DNA from: Hevea brasiliensis | Taxonomy: Eukaryota > Streptophyta > Magnoliopsida > Malpighiales > Euphorbiaceae | DNA length: 64,000 bases | Assembly (NCBI RefSeq): GCF_030052815.1 | Contig: NC_079510.1 | Span: 30,085,823-30,149,822 of the forward strand | Direction of reading: 5' to 3' | Shown here: in pieces, positions 11,640 through 23,850 of the stretch | Numbering within the stretch: position 1 is the first letter of the stretch | Layout: every line of letters starts with the position of its first letter | Translations under genes and position numbers: made by a program | Notes under the pieces: generated by a model | What the model saw: the letters and a program-made list of their open reading frames with translations, nothing else | Databases searched by the model: none | What the model was told of the DNA's origin: nothing

Positions 11640-14240
11640 ATATAGTAGGTGCCCTTCCTAAGGTGGGTCTTATAGAAAAGCTCATAGGGAAAAGGCCTTC
11701 AGCCAAGCTAGTCTTCCTGAAAAGATAAAATTATTTTAGTGATGTTTAGAATAATGTTCGATTAATCGCTACTAATATGTAGATAAACACTAACAAAACC
11801 AATAAATATGAAATTATTACCATTCTATCCATGTGTGTAGCATGTGAAACTAAACCCTTTGTATGTTAAGAAATGTCTACCCTAGCTCCCCCTGTCTCAC
11901 TACAGTGGTTAGCAGTAAACTAATGGCTCTTAGCATTGAACTCTAGGCTATTCCATGCCTCATTTCGATTTTGCCTTGTACTATCAAGCACGATGACCTT
12001 GGCTTTTCCTTTTCTAACATTGCACATTAGTGCCTTGTAGGACTCCGCAGCCTTAAGCCTCTAAGCATCCTTTGCACATGCAGTCACCTCTTCCCAGTTG
12101 AAGTATTTCTATAGTAAAATAAAAAAATATATATATAAAATTGTATTATTATGATAACTTAAAAAAAAAATTAACAACATTTCCCATTAATTTTGGACAG
12201 TTTAGCTTATTTATTAGGCATTAATTACACATATTAAAAAAACTTCTTATATTCTTAACAACAAACAACATCCACCTAAACTACAGATGGATATAACCTA
12301 TTGGTTTTATAAGAAAGATAACAAACATATTGATTTTATGCAAATGTACACGTTAGTACTTAAATTGCCTATGACAAGTAATAACAAATCTTAACTGAAG
12401 CAAATTAATTTTTAATACTTACATACCATTAACGAGCTTTATTTGTTTCTTCCTTCCAGAAGTGGTGATTGATACTGCCTTAACTAATTAACCTCTATGA
12501 CTAAAGGTCGATCTAATTACAGGTTCAGAAGATGGGGTAACAGGCGATGAAGGTGGAGGTAGAGGTTGAACTCCTAGTGAATGGTGAAGGAAGTCAAGGC
12601 TAACCTTATGCAGACTAGTCCTACTGATCATTAGGATCATCCTGTAGAAATAACTATCGTGATTGTGAATGACCAGATGAACCTCCCTTGCGACCGTTTC
12701 CTCGCATCATGCATAAACAATTGTATTAATTAGTTATCTCCTTTCAAATTATTATACATAATACAAATGAAGTTTCCAATAGTTAGAATTTATAATTTGG
12801 GTTTAGGAATATATATTCATTAACAGAAATACCTAAATCTAATTAATATCACTATCATATTCATCATCATTTTCCTCATCGCTTTCTGTTGCCAATTCAA
12901 CTCTTATTCATCCTCAACTTCCTCTTCATCAATTTCAATTAGTGTGCTGCTTGGATCATTCAAATATTGTTATTGATCATCATCATCATTAATTTGTATC
13001 CAAGCGACTTCTATTTCATCTTCTTGAAATGGTTCTTCCCGTGTGGAAGGGGGGCGGGTGTCACATTCACTTGATTCAAAAGATCAATGACAGACCTCGC
13101 TTTGGTTTTGAACACAGACCACCAATCGTCCTTGTTGTGCTTTAAGCTTGGATATATGGGATAACTAACTTGAACAAATAGAAAAAACAAATGGTTCATA
13201 CCTATTGAAGGATCATTTATGATTAATATCTAATAGTTTGTATTTTGGATGAACCTTTGTTCCACATTTGGTGTTGGATCAAACCAATCACATTTAAATA
13301 ATATAGTTCTTTTGATTGTTAATCCGGGGTACTCTAATCGTAGCACTTCATTAATTAACTCTCCATAGTAGTTACTCTCATCAGTACCATAGTTAGTCCC
13401 CTTAATGCATACCCCATTGATCATCATTGCCTTATGTGAACCTTAACTTTTAGTGTGAAATTTATAACCATTGATTACATAACCATTATAGGACATAATG
13501 CTTCTTAACAAATCCTTTAAGAACTAGGTTGATATGTTATTGGAGGGATCATGGACATATTTATTGAACCACTTATCAAATTCATGCTCTAATTTCTCAT
13601 CAACTTATATTTGCGTGGTCATGTGTAACTCATCAACAAAAATGATGCATGTAATGAAAGCACTCAATTACACGTTTTAAATTAATAATGGCATTATAAC
13701 AATTATAATAATTTAATATTACAAAAACTTACTCAATGTACAGTTTCACCTTTATATAATTCAACAAGATATACATTTGTGTTGCTCAAAATTCTTCTTT
13801 TGTGAGATATCTAACCTTTCCTTTTTCCAGTGGTCTACTGGAATGAGTGAAATTTGATAGATTCCCTGGATGTTCATTCATATGTTTGACCGTATCATCA
13901 TTGCGTGGAACCTTTCGATGCCTAGTGTGACATGTGATTCAAAATAATGAGCGTAGAACAATGATGCATCTTCAACTAAGTATGCATTACAAGTGGAACC
14001 TTCCACATTGGCTTTGTTTTTCATAATATTTTTTAACTTCCTAAGGTACCTATATCGTTAACTATTTAGTCACAACAAGGTTTTTAATTCTCTATATATT
14101 AATAGTATACAACAATTACATTAAACTAGTTACCTCTCAAATGGGTATATCCATCAATATTGCTCTGGACCTGCAATCTAGGCTTCATAACCCAAGTGCA
14201 TCAGGAGATGTTCCATGGAATCAAAGAAGCTTAGAGGGAA
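11640..14240 (-). pseudogene. CACTA transposase-gene relic (DUF4218/DUF4216-like)
   Basis: Read on the minus strand, the 5' exon ends with WWIYPFER just before a GT at 14133. After an 84-bp intron (14050-14133, GT...AG) the frame continues YLRKLKNIMKNKANVEGS and YLVEDASLFYAHYFESHV, the pattern of the DUF4218 region of plant CACTA TNP2-type proteins. Further down are FDKWFNKYV...NGYKFHT, VLRLEYPGLTIKRTILFKCD, WFDPTPNV and KDDWWSVFKTKARSVID (13011-13620), matching the DUF4216 region. A weaker stretch at about 11880-12120 may be the Transposase_24-type C-terminal part. There are several stops and frameshifts. The catalytic TNP2 (Transposase_21) part expected upstream is missing, because only about 150 bp separate the DUF4218 region from the subterminal repeats. 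Dead copy. Confidence 0.72.
14050..14133 (-). other. Predicted intron in the CACTA transposase relic
   Basis: Minus-strand GTAACTAG donor and GATATAG acceptor. Splicing joins the family motif YPFER to YLRKLKN in frame. 84 bp, a normal short plant intron. Confidence 0.7.
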
Positions 14241-14389
14241 TATACGCCCTAGTTTACATAAAATTAGGGAAATCTCTTCATTGAGGTATAACATTTCTTC
14301 TTCTCTTAGTGTTGTTGAAGTTAACTCTTTGAAGAAATTGCTTAATCAAGTGTATAATGCTTTTGAAACCGAAATCAATCAGTTTCTAA

Positions 14390-14733
14390 CTATTAGGAAT
14401 TAGAAACTAATAGGAATCGGTTTCTGATTTGACCATCAAATTTCATAAATAAAATAGATAATACCTTAATGTTTGAAATTGAAAATAGTCAGTTTCTAAT
14501 ATGCTTAAATTAGAAATCGGTTGCAATTCGATTTCAAAATTCAATTCGTAATCGATTTCTAAACTGATGCTAACTTTTGAAACTGATTATTTTCCATTTC
14601 TAATTTCATTTTCAAATTTGTTTCTAATCATTTCTAATATATTTGACCTTCCTTATCAATCTTTATTTCAAAAGCTATTTTAAATTACAAACCAACGTTC
14701 ATCAATTTCTAAATTTGCTAGATTCTTGTAGTG
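14390..14733. repeat. Right subterminal repeat region of CACTA element
   Basis: Dense, degenerate copies of a TTAGAAATCGGTTT/GAAATCGATTTCTAA motif in both orientations, ending in TTCTTGTAGTG. Similar motifs occupy 8670-8915 and 9893-10115 at the other end. In CACTA elements such subterminal repeats bind the element-encoded TNPA-type protein. Confidence 0.65.
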
Positions 14734-15344
14734 CATTACGAGTTTAACTCTTATAGAAGGAATGGATGGAGATTCAGCTAGATGGAGTTTTGATACCTAA
14801 GTGTAACCAACTAAATTATTTAAGTTCTATCATCCAAAAAACTGAAGTAGTAGATGAGGATCTAACTCATTGTATCAAAATAGGTTGGGTGTGTTATCTC
14901 TATAGGATCCTTGACAAAGTAAAAGGTCAGTCCAACTATAGTGTATGAATGTTGAGCATTTAAAGTACAACATACTCATAAGATGATTGTAGTAGAAATG
15001 CAAATATCAAGATGGATTTCTATTATCACAATAATAAATAAGATTAAGAATGACTACATCGGCCAAAGAGTTTATATAGCGCATATTGGGATAAAGAGAG
15101 AGGGATGATTAAAATTATTTGGTCATGTAATGTTTCAATACAAAAGTGTGATAAGTTAATGATGGAAAGAGTGAAAAGGAAAAGTGAGAGATTTAAAATG
15201 ACGTAGATAAAAGAAGTAGGCAATATCAAAAGATTTATACTTTTTGAATATTACTGTGAAATTGGTTTCAAATTTAATGGAATGCAAAAAGGTCTTCATA
15301 TAGCTAACTTAACTAATTTAAAATTAAAACTTAATTGTTATTAA
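14734..15344 (+). pseudogene. RTE LINE C-terminal region, 3' half of the split copy
   Basis: Translation across frameshifts gives IQLDGVLIPKCNQLNYLSSIIQ, a VDEDLTHCIKIGW block, then degraded equivalents of the RMLRW, RLRWFGHV and C-terminal HIAN blocks of RTE LINEs. It starts exactly at the CACTA terminus and continues in frame from 8653 once the CACTA element is set aside. It is a different, older copy than the LINE at 8932-9876 (VLIPKCNQ against VVLPQSNH). Many stops; inactive. Confidence 0.7.
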
Positions 15345-15726
15345 ACATCGACTAAAATTTAAATTTAAGGTGTTATAATTTTAAAAATAATGTAACATTA
15401 ATAAGCTAAAAGCCTAAAGCTCAATTCATTTTTTTAAATACTTTTTCATTAGACCTTTTCCACTATTAGAGATAGGAATTCTTTTATGAGATGTAACTCT
15501 TATCAAGTTATGAGAACTGTTACGAAACAATATGACAATGGAAAAAGTATTGAATTAAAATCAAATTTGCCAAGGTATGATTAAAATAAGCTTAATAGTT
15601 AAAAAAAAAGGCAGCTTTCAAATTTTTATAATTATATTATAATTTCTAATTTTAACAATTTTATTTTAATTTAACAATGAATTGTAATTTTATTTAATGG
15701 CTAAAGTTAGAATGCTTGCGTGGTAG

Positions 15727-15769
<43 letters not shown>

Positions 15770-16893
15770 ATCATTAGTCCTTAACATAATTATGGAGTTG
15801 AAAGAATACTTCCCATGTTCAATGTTTCCAAGAAAAGTGAATAATATTTTCAGTCAATTTTTTGTGAGTAAATTTAAATGGCAAAAATGTCTCCTTCCAC
15901 TTAAAAAAATTACAAATTTTAATAGCGTGCTATATATATTGATAAAAATTTAAAACATGTTAATAAGAATTATTAGTAAATATATAGTGATATGCATAAA
16001 CTTCATAACCTTAAGTTTTTAACAATACTTTCATACTAATTTATAGTATTATTATGCATAATGTTGTATATTTATTATTTATTAAGTTATATATTATTTT
16101 GATATCTAATACATTACATTAATATTATTTATTACTTTAATATTATGTATAAAACAATATTAAAAAAGTGTTATTAATGTTATTTGTTGCAATGAAAATA
16201 GAATTAAAGGTAAATACTTTCTATAATATTCTCTATTCACGCATCATACATATAATTTTTATCGGTTGAAATATAAAGTTATATGAAAACCTTCATTTCT
16301 GTAGGAAAATGTTAGTCACTAATGTGGCTTGTCCAATGCTAAAGAATGGGAAAAAAGATATTAGAACATGAACGGCAAGTGTGGAAACGAGGCATCCATA
16401 ATGATCTCTAAAAAATATATGCGAATAAGAATAGATTATAGTATTCTTATTGAGAAAGCGTATTCGATTCTTTTGTAGGATGGTGTGTTCGTGCAACTAG
16501 GTTCGCAACATGTGACAAAACTGTTGAAATTGGCACGATGCAAACGAGCATTGGCCGACAGTCATTAATCTTGGCATGCTGACCATTAAGGATGAAAATT
16601 GAAGGTTAATTTTAAAGATGAAAGGGGTTTAAGAAGTCATTAGATGGGTTTGATAGTGTTTATTTTCATTCTCATTTTGCTACTTAGTGTGTCAAAATTT
16701 GGTTACATATAAGCTAAAGGTATGATGACTTTTGAGGGCCATTTGTGGGACACTAGTGGATCTTTAATATCTTATGTTTGTAAAGTCTTAAGAATAGTTT
16801 ATGGTATCCCCCTTCCGAGTAGAAGACATTTGAGTGTAACTTTTCAATTCCCCTTACTTCAATTATGTTAATTTTGCCCTCTGCATTTACTGA
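15345..16893. other. Intergenic sequence, no gene seen
   Basis: AT-rich to about 16280, including a (TA)n tract, then a more GC-balanced stretch (16290-16890) with no recognisable coding or transposon signature. Confidence 0.5.
15732..15767. repeat. (TA)n microsatellite
   Basis: About 18 TA units. Confidence 0.95.
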
Positions 16894-16898
16894 TTTAA

Positions 16899-19800
16899 TG
16901 TGATACCCCTTATCCGTCTATAGTATAGCCGAGTAAAGCGTGTCACATTCGGTGTTGGAGCACCCTATCTTATCTTGTCCTGTCCATTATTACTTTTAAA
17001 CTTTAGAGAAAATATGTGATAAAAATTTTTTTTTATCACAAATTATTTCTATGGATACCCGAGCAGAGCCTCCTCTGTTTTATTAGCATCTGGCGGTTTC
17101 TACTATTCACCTGTTAAAAACAATTTCATATCTATCTCATATTTATATATACATCATGTCATATCATATCATTTCTACTTATAAAATTTCAAAAAAATAT
17201 ATTTTTCATTCATTCATTCATATGAAATTCATCTACAATAATTTACAATTTATTTACAACAATAAAATTGAATTACATATCTCAAAAAGATTTACATCAT
17301 TTACTTATATACAATAAACAAAATGCAAAACTAACTAGCAGACACTGTCAGATCTGATCAAATCTCTATCAACGCACTACTACTGCGACTACTGCTATGA
17401 CTGTGCCTGGTCTTCAGTACCTACGCGATTAAAAAACTAACGTGCTAAGCAAATTTCTTAGTGGTGCATAACGTTAAAGAAAAATAATTGTATAATTACA
17501 AATAATAATTCTAGGCTAATTTCATAAATTCTAAGTCAGTTATGAATTTTCTGCACTTTGAAAATAATTAAATTTATCAGTATCTTTTCTATTCATTTCT
17601 CATATTTTCAATCTTAATTAATTTATAACAGTGCCCAAGTAATCTATAACAGAGTATAAGGCTGGATACACGGGAGTATACTGGTTAAATAACCATATGT
17701 CTACCCTATATATAACTGTCATGTCAGGCACAAGGCCAGTGGGCAGGCTTTTAAAGCCAGTAATGAAATTAGGCTCAATGGCCAACGGGCAGGCATATAG
17801 CCTGTAAAACAATCATATCAGATATATTTTATCAGTCAATGATTATTCATGTAGACAGTACTGCTATCTATAGTCCCTAATTGGTATACCAATCGATCCA
17901 AACTATATACATAAGCCTAGGTTTACTTTGGGCAATTAAGCATTATTAATTACTTATTAGAAATTTCATGTCACTTTGTAGTGGGAAAGTGGGTTCCACA
18001 TACCTATTTCATGTAATTCAGTATTTAGTAACATATTAGGGTTAAACCCTATTATAAATTTATTTGTCTTATGAACCTTCCTTTAGGTTCAATTTTAATG
18101 TCTTGAATTTACCTATCAATTTGATCAATTTGTGGCCACTGTTTGGCCATACTTCCTTCATGGAAGTTGTTCCTCTATGTCTTGTCTTGTATTCTCTTTT
18201 TGAATCATGTCATTTAGATTTCTAGAACTCATGTTATGGTCGAATAACCATAACTGGTTCATTTCCTAATTCTGAATCCTTAACTAGGTAGATTTTGAAG
18301 TTACACTTTACCAATTTAATTGGGCATGTTAGAGCCACTTTTAGGCTTAGTGTTCTCCATATAATTTGTTGCCCTACGTCATATGGTCACTCAAAATTTT
18401 GGATTGCAATTTTTTCAATTCTTGTAGAATTACTTATAGCCAAATCACTGCCCTGGACTCAAGTACCCTATGCCAATAGGATCCTAGTTCAGGTTAGTAG
18501 CTTTGACTCAACTTTTGGGATTCTTACATTTATAATTTGAGGAAAGTGTCTGAAACAAAGTTGTAGCTCTATTTCTCAAGTTTCAAGAATAATATGGCTC
18601 ATCCCAATTGGAGTTTCCTAATGGGATATATGACTTGAAGACTGTTCTATAGTCAATGGTCACTTAGGCAAATTTCCAGAATTGGTATGCTAACTTGAAC
18701 TAGCCAATTGACCTAGTTCCCTTGATTTTTGGATTTTGGTCAAAATACCAATATTGTAGATTGACATCTTTTGGACATTTTTCCACTAGTTTCATTACAT
18801 TTGGATTTCTATAGACCAAGTTATGGCCTCTTTGGCAAAACTGGTCAAGTAAGCCTATATCTAGCAATTTCTGGGCAATATGGTTCTGGGCAGTTTTGTT
18901 ACCTAAATTGGGCCAATAATTTGGTTTGGTTTAAGATATTTCTGAGCTCTATGGTCTTCATAAAAGTTATAGTCCTATATCTAAGCTCTCTAATGATATA
19001 AAATTCAAGTCATTTTGACCTGTCTAGAGGAAGTTATGGCCAAATGAATGTGTATTGTTCATTTGGTCATTTTTCTGGGTTCATCATTTGGTCATCCAGA
19101 TTGGGACAACAATTTGGTCAATTTCTGAGCAAAATTTGAGCATGATCTCTTCATGAAAAATGAATCATTTTAGGTCTAGTTTCATCTCCAATTAGCCTCA
19201 TACCAATTGGAGTAACACAATTTCGGTTATGGCTCAAAACACATACTGGATTCAACAATTCTCAACCTGCAAAGAAATTTACACTTCCAATTTCATTTCC
19301 TCCAACTCCCAAACTACAAATTGGCATTCATGGCACTTCTAATATCATCAATTCATCTCAATACAATCAAATTCTATCAAATTACACAAAGTCACAAATA
19401 ATTAGTTCTAAACCCTATAATTCAAATGGTCAAGGTCAATAATACACATTCAATCAAATTTCTAATACATGAAACTTCATCCCTTAACATATAACTCATT
19501 CATCAACATCACAAATCACCTTTTACATGCATGAAATTATCAATATCCCATGCTTCTCAGGGTTGCCGAAATGAGGCAATTACACAAGTCTCCAATAAAT
19601 TGTTCAAACCCTAATTCAAATTATCAACCTCAAACATACACAAGCAATTAAATTCTAGTACATGTAACTACCTTAATCAACATCACTAATCACCATTTAC
19701 ATGTATGATTTAATCAAACTCTCATGGTTCCCATGGCTACCGAATTCTAGGGTTCACCATTCCTCATCATTTCTTCAATTTTCTTAGCATATCAACTCAA

Positions 19801-20738
19801 TTCAAGATGTAACTAAGAAAGGAAGAGAAATTATGCACTAACCTTTAATCAAGAAATTCCCAAGCTTGTAAAACTTCAAAATTTCTCTTTTTCTTTGCTG
19901 CCTATATAATTCCCAAGGTGTGAGGACTAATTTTTTGTGAAGTGAACTTATGATTTTATGTTGAAAATGGAGGGGATTTAAGCTTGGATGAGAGAAAATC
20001 CATGGAGGAAAAAATGAAGATGAATTTGGCCATGGAAGAGATGGAATGGAGAAGATGACTTAAGTGGATGATATTTGTTATCTTATGCCTTTATATACTC
20101 CACTAACAATTTGTTTAATTATTATAATAATTAAAGTTTCAATTTTTCAAATAATCCCCCTCATTTTTCCTTCAATTACATTATATATAGTTTCATATTT
20201 TCATGGGATTTTCAAAATTTTAATATCACTCATTTTAATAAACATTTAGGTCAAAAGTCAACTTTGGGTGCCAAATGACCAAAATGCCCCTCTTCTGGTT
20301 ATAGTTAACCTTTTTTGGTAATACCGACTAAATCCCCGATCCGATAGTTCCTTTAATTTTATACTGTCTATTTCATTTTTATTTTTACTTGTACTAATTA
20401 ACTAAATTTTCTTTGACATTTTTAATGTCATTTGTACCTTAGTAAACCCTTAATTTCATCTCGAAAATTATTTCCTAGGGTTCCTCGCAGGTCTGGGGTC
20501 ATTAATTGTCTACGCAGTGACTTCCCGGTACGGTCACCCATCGCCGTGGTTCTGGCTCCTTTAACCTAGTTACATTTCATTTTTTTTTATTTTCCCTTAA
20601 TTTTTCTTGATCTTTATTTCATCAATTTATGTCTCCTCACCCTAGTTTAAGTGTAGTTCCAGACATTCTAGCTGTCTGAACAGATATTAGTCATCAGAAC
20701 AGTAGGATGTATGGACTACTTACGGTGAGGGTGTTACA
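16899..20738 (-). mobile_element. Solo LTR A, 3.84 kb, of a TGTAACACCCTCAC family
   Basis: On the minus strand it starts TGTAACACCCTCACCGTAAG and ends GGGGTATCACA. It is flanked by a perfect 5-bp duplication TTTAA (16894-16898 and 20739-20743). It is homologous along its length to 31765-35396 and 42381-46369. Shared blocks in order: a 5' terminal block with GTACAT or ATACAT, GGGTGAGGAG, CGGGAAGTCA, a GGCAGGC-type repeat zone, and a 3' block GCTTAGCACGTTAG...CGCGTAGGTACTGAAG. It has no PBS, internal domain, or gag-pol. TG...CA ends plus a 5-bp duplication mark it as a retroelement LTR left by recombination. LTRs this long with TGTAACACC starts suggest a Del/Tekay-like gypsy lineage, but no pol is present to prove that. 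Confidence 0.85.
20089..20097 (-). promoter_or_regulatory. TATA box candidate in solo LTR A
   Basis: Minus-strand TATATAAAG, in the 5' part of the LTR where a U3 promoter would lie. It could start transcripts reading toward lower coordinates. Not tested. Confidence 0.4.
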
Positions 20739-20743
20739 TTTAA

Positions 20744-21847
20744 TCTAGCTCTATGTGAGTTCACTTTGTTGCGAAGATGTTGCTCTTTAGAATGCCATTG
20801 CCTTGGGTCATACTAGTTGTACAAGAAATACTTTCTTAGACCTCCATCATTAATTAAATACATAAATATGTAAGATCCATATATTTAATTTAATAGGTAG
20901 ATCTCACCATATATCTTGAATCTTATATTCATAGTGCACCAGATCTAAAAAAGAAAATTCCCTATTTGTACTTGTGCTGCCCATGCCAATCTTAGCATTT
21001 GCTCACTAGTTTTTGAAAAAAAAAAAACAAAACAATGTGTAAATAAATATTTGTTTGACTTTAATATCTGATATCAAGTATCACATTACTTTCTTATGAG
21101 AGATAACTAGAGATCCCAGCACAAATAGAAGACAATATCTCTCTCATAAACCAAAAGCTCCAGCTTCTCTCTAGTAGTCATTTCTCAGTGTTGTTCTAGG
21201 GGGGAGGTCCGACCATCTGGCCATCGATACTCCCCTTGCCCCTCTCATTAAATATCATTTTCTCTAGTTTTTTATTTGATCTCCTTTGTCTCTTCTAGTC
21301 TTCAGTCTCCTTTTGGAGGTAAAGTACCCCTTCTTTGGATGGGGATTTAGTGTTTTTTAGTTGGGTTTGTGGGAAGCTTTGCATGTGGTAGTTGGCTCTA
21401 ATGATATATGGTGTGAAGCTATTCGAAGCTTCATTGGCTGGCAATCATGGAGGTGGTCATTGTTCTGGACCCTTTGCCTAGCCATTTCCTGATTCATCTA
21501 GCGTGGTCTTAGTCCCTAGATGCTCTCCGATTTTGCTGCTTTTCCCCCATTTGCATATGAGTTTGATAATAATGAGTAGGGGAAGATTTTGGTTGTTTGG
21601 GTGCCTTAGCACTTGATCTAGTGTTGATGTTCTTCCCCTGCATGTTTATTTTCAAGTTGCCTTGCAGATTCCTTATTTCAAGGCCAGTGAAATAGTGAAG
21701 ACTGAAGAGGAGTCAACAGATGTGGCTAAAGCATTATGGTTTTCGAGTCATACCCGATAGCATAGAATTTTCTTTTTCTTCTGGAATTGGATCTACTGTT
21801 AGGCTTGGGTTGGTTAATTGTAACTTTGACATGGGTACTCTACCAAT
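20744..21847. other. Unclassified sequence before the Tat-type element
   Basis: This is where a 5' LTR would be expected, but I find no counterpart of the 3' LTR (30410-30905). Instead there is GC-balanced DNA (21100-21840) rich in TTTGG/CTTGG patches with no clear ORF, resembling LINE 3' UTR or another repeat. The element's 5' LTR is therefore lost, replaced or too diverged to see. Confidence 0.4.
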
Positions 21848-23224
21848 GGTGATAGATCCACAACCGAATACACCAGCCCAAGGAACCTAGCTAGTAAACC
21901 CTACTGATCCTGATTCAATGATAAAAAAGATTAAGGAAATGAAAGCCGTGCTAGAATCATTAAAGAGAGAATACGAGCAAAATATTAAGGGCAACACTCC
22001 AAATACACTAGTGGTCATATCGCTACCTCTACCTTCCGTGACTACGATACCATCCGAAAAGCCGGTCAGAGAAGTAAACTATGAAAACAGCAAAGGCAAG
22101 ACAAAGAGAGAATATTCAAATGATGAAGAATCAAACTCTGAACAAAGTGCTCTTAGTCAAAAAATTACACAGGCAATAAAAAAGTTTCAAAAGAGTTCTC
22201 ATGATGATGATAATGGAATGGGAGACGGCTCACCTTTGAGTGATAAAATACTGTCAAAATTCTTTCCACTAAAATTCAAATTACCAACCTTACAAAAATA
22301 TTATGGGACTTCTAATCCTAGAAACCATTTGGCAAACTTCCGCACAATAATGCTAAAACAAAATGTTAACAATTTTATTTTATGTAGGGTTTTTCCAATG
22401 ACAGTAATAAGACTTGCCCATAAGTGGTACCAAAGGCTATTGGACGGCTTTATAGAAAATTTTGAGTAATTGGCAAGCTCGTTTAACAGAAGTTTGCAAG
22501 CTACATCCCACCTCGAAAGTTATCATCTGATCTGAGAAAGATTCGACAAGTAGAAGGAGAGTCTCTCAGGGAGTATATGTCCAGATTCAATGCAGAAACC
22601 ATACAAATAGAAAACCATAACCATGAAATGGCTTGTGAAGTAATAAAAAAAGGGTCCAGAAATAATAGATTTGTGGATTCCCTAATAAAGAACCCAACAG
22701 CAGATTATGAACAACTAATGGAAATAGCAAAAAGTACATCAGGTTAGATGATGAAAGAACAACCCTAAAAAAGAAGAAAAGTGCACAGGCCAACGTTCAG
22801 AAAGGAAGTACAAAAAAAGACTAACCTGTGGACTAGATTTGGTAACCTCTCAACGAGATCAGTACAACTCTTACACATCACTAATAGAATCCAAAGCCAG
22901 GTATTGATGTGGATACAGAAAAATAGCCAAGAAATCAAATGGCCATAGAAAATGAAACTAGAAACTACAAACCAAAGAGATAGAAAGAAGTACTATCATT
23001 TTCATGACGATCACAAACATACCATAGATGAATGTTGGCAATTGAAAGATGAGATTGAAAGGCTCATTCGGCAAGGAAATCTCAAAAGGTTTCCTAAAAT
23101 GAAAGGGAGGCAGGACAAATCAAAGGACAAAAGTCAAGAAAAACACAATAAAAAAGAGCCCATCGGAGTCATTAAAGTTATTACAAGAGGATTGAAAGTC
23201 ATAAAGATAATGGTAAAAGGATAG
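21848..23224 (+). pseudogene. Tat/Retand-type gypsy gag relic
   Basis: The longest open piece (21918-22469, 183 codons) runs from a coiled-coil-like start to the conserved gag core beginning FKLPTLQKYYGTSNPRNHLANF. After a frameshift it continues with FRQVEGESLREYMSRFN and the rest of gag. At 22952-23224 a zinc-knuckle-like KYYHFHDDHKHTIDECWQLK follows, where family members have a CxFHxDxGHxTxxC pattern; the first Cys is replaced by Tyr. Several in-frame stops. The product would have been the nucleocapsid/particle protein of a retrotransposon. It is followed directly by protease and RT. Confidence 0.85.
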
Positions 23225-23225
23225 C

Positions 23226-23850
23226 TGGGGCAGTCAGCTTTGAGAATGTATTCTCTGTTGATACAAAATTATTCTCTAAAGACCCGATCACTTGCAGACC
23301 AAGAGATTTTGAAAATATTAGAAGGCCTCATTCTGACCCTTTGGTGATTAATATTTTAGTGAATAGGTACATGATGCAAAGAGTTCTCGTCGATATAGGC
23401 AGTTCAGTCAACCTGATCACACTAGAAGTTTATGAAAAGCTCGGGTTAAAAAGAGAGGATCTCACCAAAGTAATATTCCCTTTGGTCAGGTTAGGAGACA
23501 AGATCGTGTCAATAGCTGAAACCACGAACCTAACAGTAATCTTGGACGACAAAGTCCACAAATGATCCATATATGCAGAGTTTGTAGTCGTGGATATCCT
23601 ACTTTCTTATAATGCAATCTTTGGATGACCAATTTTAAATGGCAATAATATTTTGATTAACATGGATTGTTCATGTTTGAAACATCCAGCTCCAAGTGGA
23701 ATAGCTGTGGTAAAATGGAGGAAAAAATCAGCTCAAGAATGCTATAGCCGATCTACAAAAGCAGTAAGCAAGGTCACACTGCCAATTGATCTCTTTAAAA
23801 AGCCAGAAAGCAGTGCCTCTCCAGAACTAGCAAATTAGATCGAAGAGGTT
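23226..23850 (+). pseudogene. Gypsy protease relic (Tat/Retand-type)
   Basis: The open piece 23341-23565 reads VLVDIGSSVNLI, the aspartic protease active-site region with D-I-G in place of D-T/S-G. It is followed by YEKLGL and further downstream VVVDILLSYNAIFG, matching the usual YNAILG block. Stops at about 23563 and 23626, among others. It sits between gag and RT as in all Ty3/gypsy elements. Confidence 0.82.

Larger units (their letters stand above)
8654..14733 (-). mobile_element. Decayed CACTA (En/Spm-type) transposon, about 6.1 kb
   Basis: The right end reads TTCTTGTAGTG, the reverse complement of the canonical CACTACAAGAA terminus. The left end (CATCATAAGGAAAA) is a degenerate version. 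A CAT triplet flanks both ends, matching the 3-bp duplication of CACTA elements. Removing the element and one CAT rejoins the interrupted LINE in frame (...YIH|YEFNS...). Both ends carry AT-rich subterminal DNA rich in GAAATCGGTTTCTAA-type repeats. A minus-strand transposase relic with DUF4218/DUF4216-like parts lies at 11640-14240. A second LINE and a Mutator-type MITE have inserted inside. The left boundary is the least certain part because CAT is repeated three times there. Confidence 0.68.

Noticed and set aside
18295..19001. ORFs of 76-81 codons in 18.3-19.0 kb as host genes
   Set aside because: They lie within solo LTR A, lack domains and have no homologous open frame in the two sister LTRs.
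16899..20738. Solo LTR A as the 5' LTR of the Tat-type element at 21.8-30.9 kb
   Set aside because: It is on the opposite strand, is eight times longer than and unrelated to the 3' LTR at 30410, and has a TTFAA-free perfect TTTAA duplication of its own on both sides.
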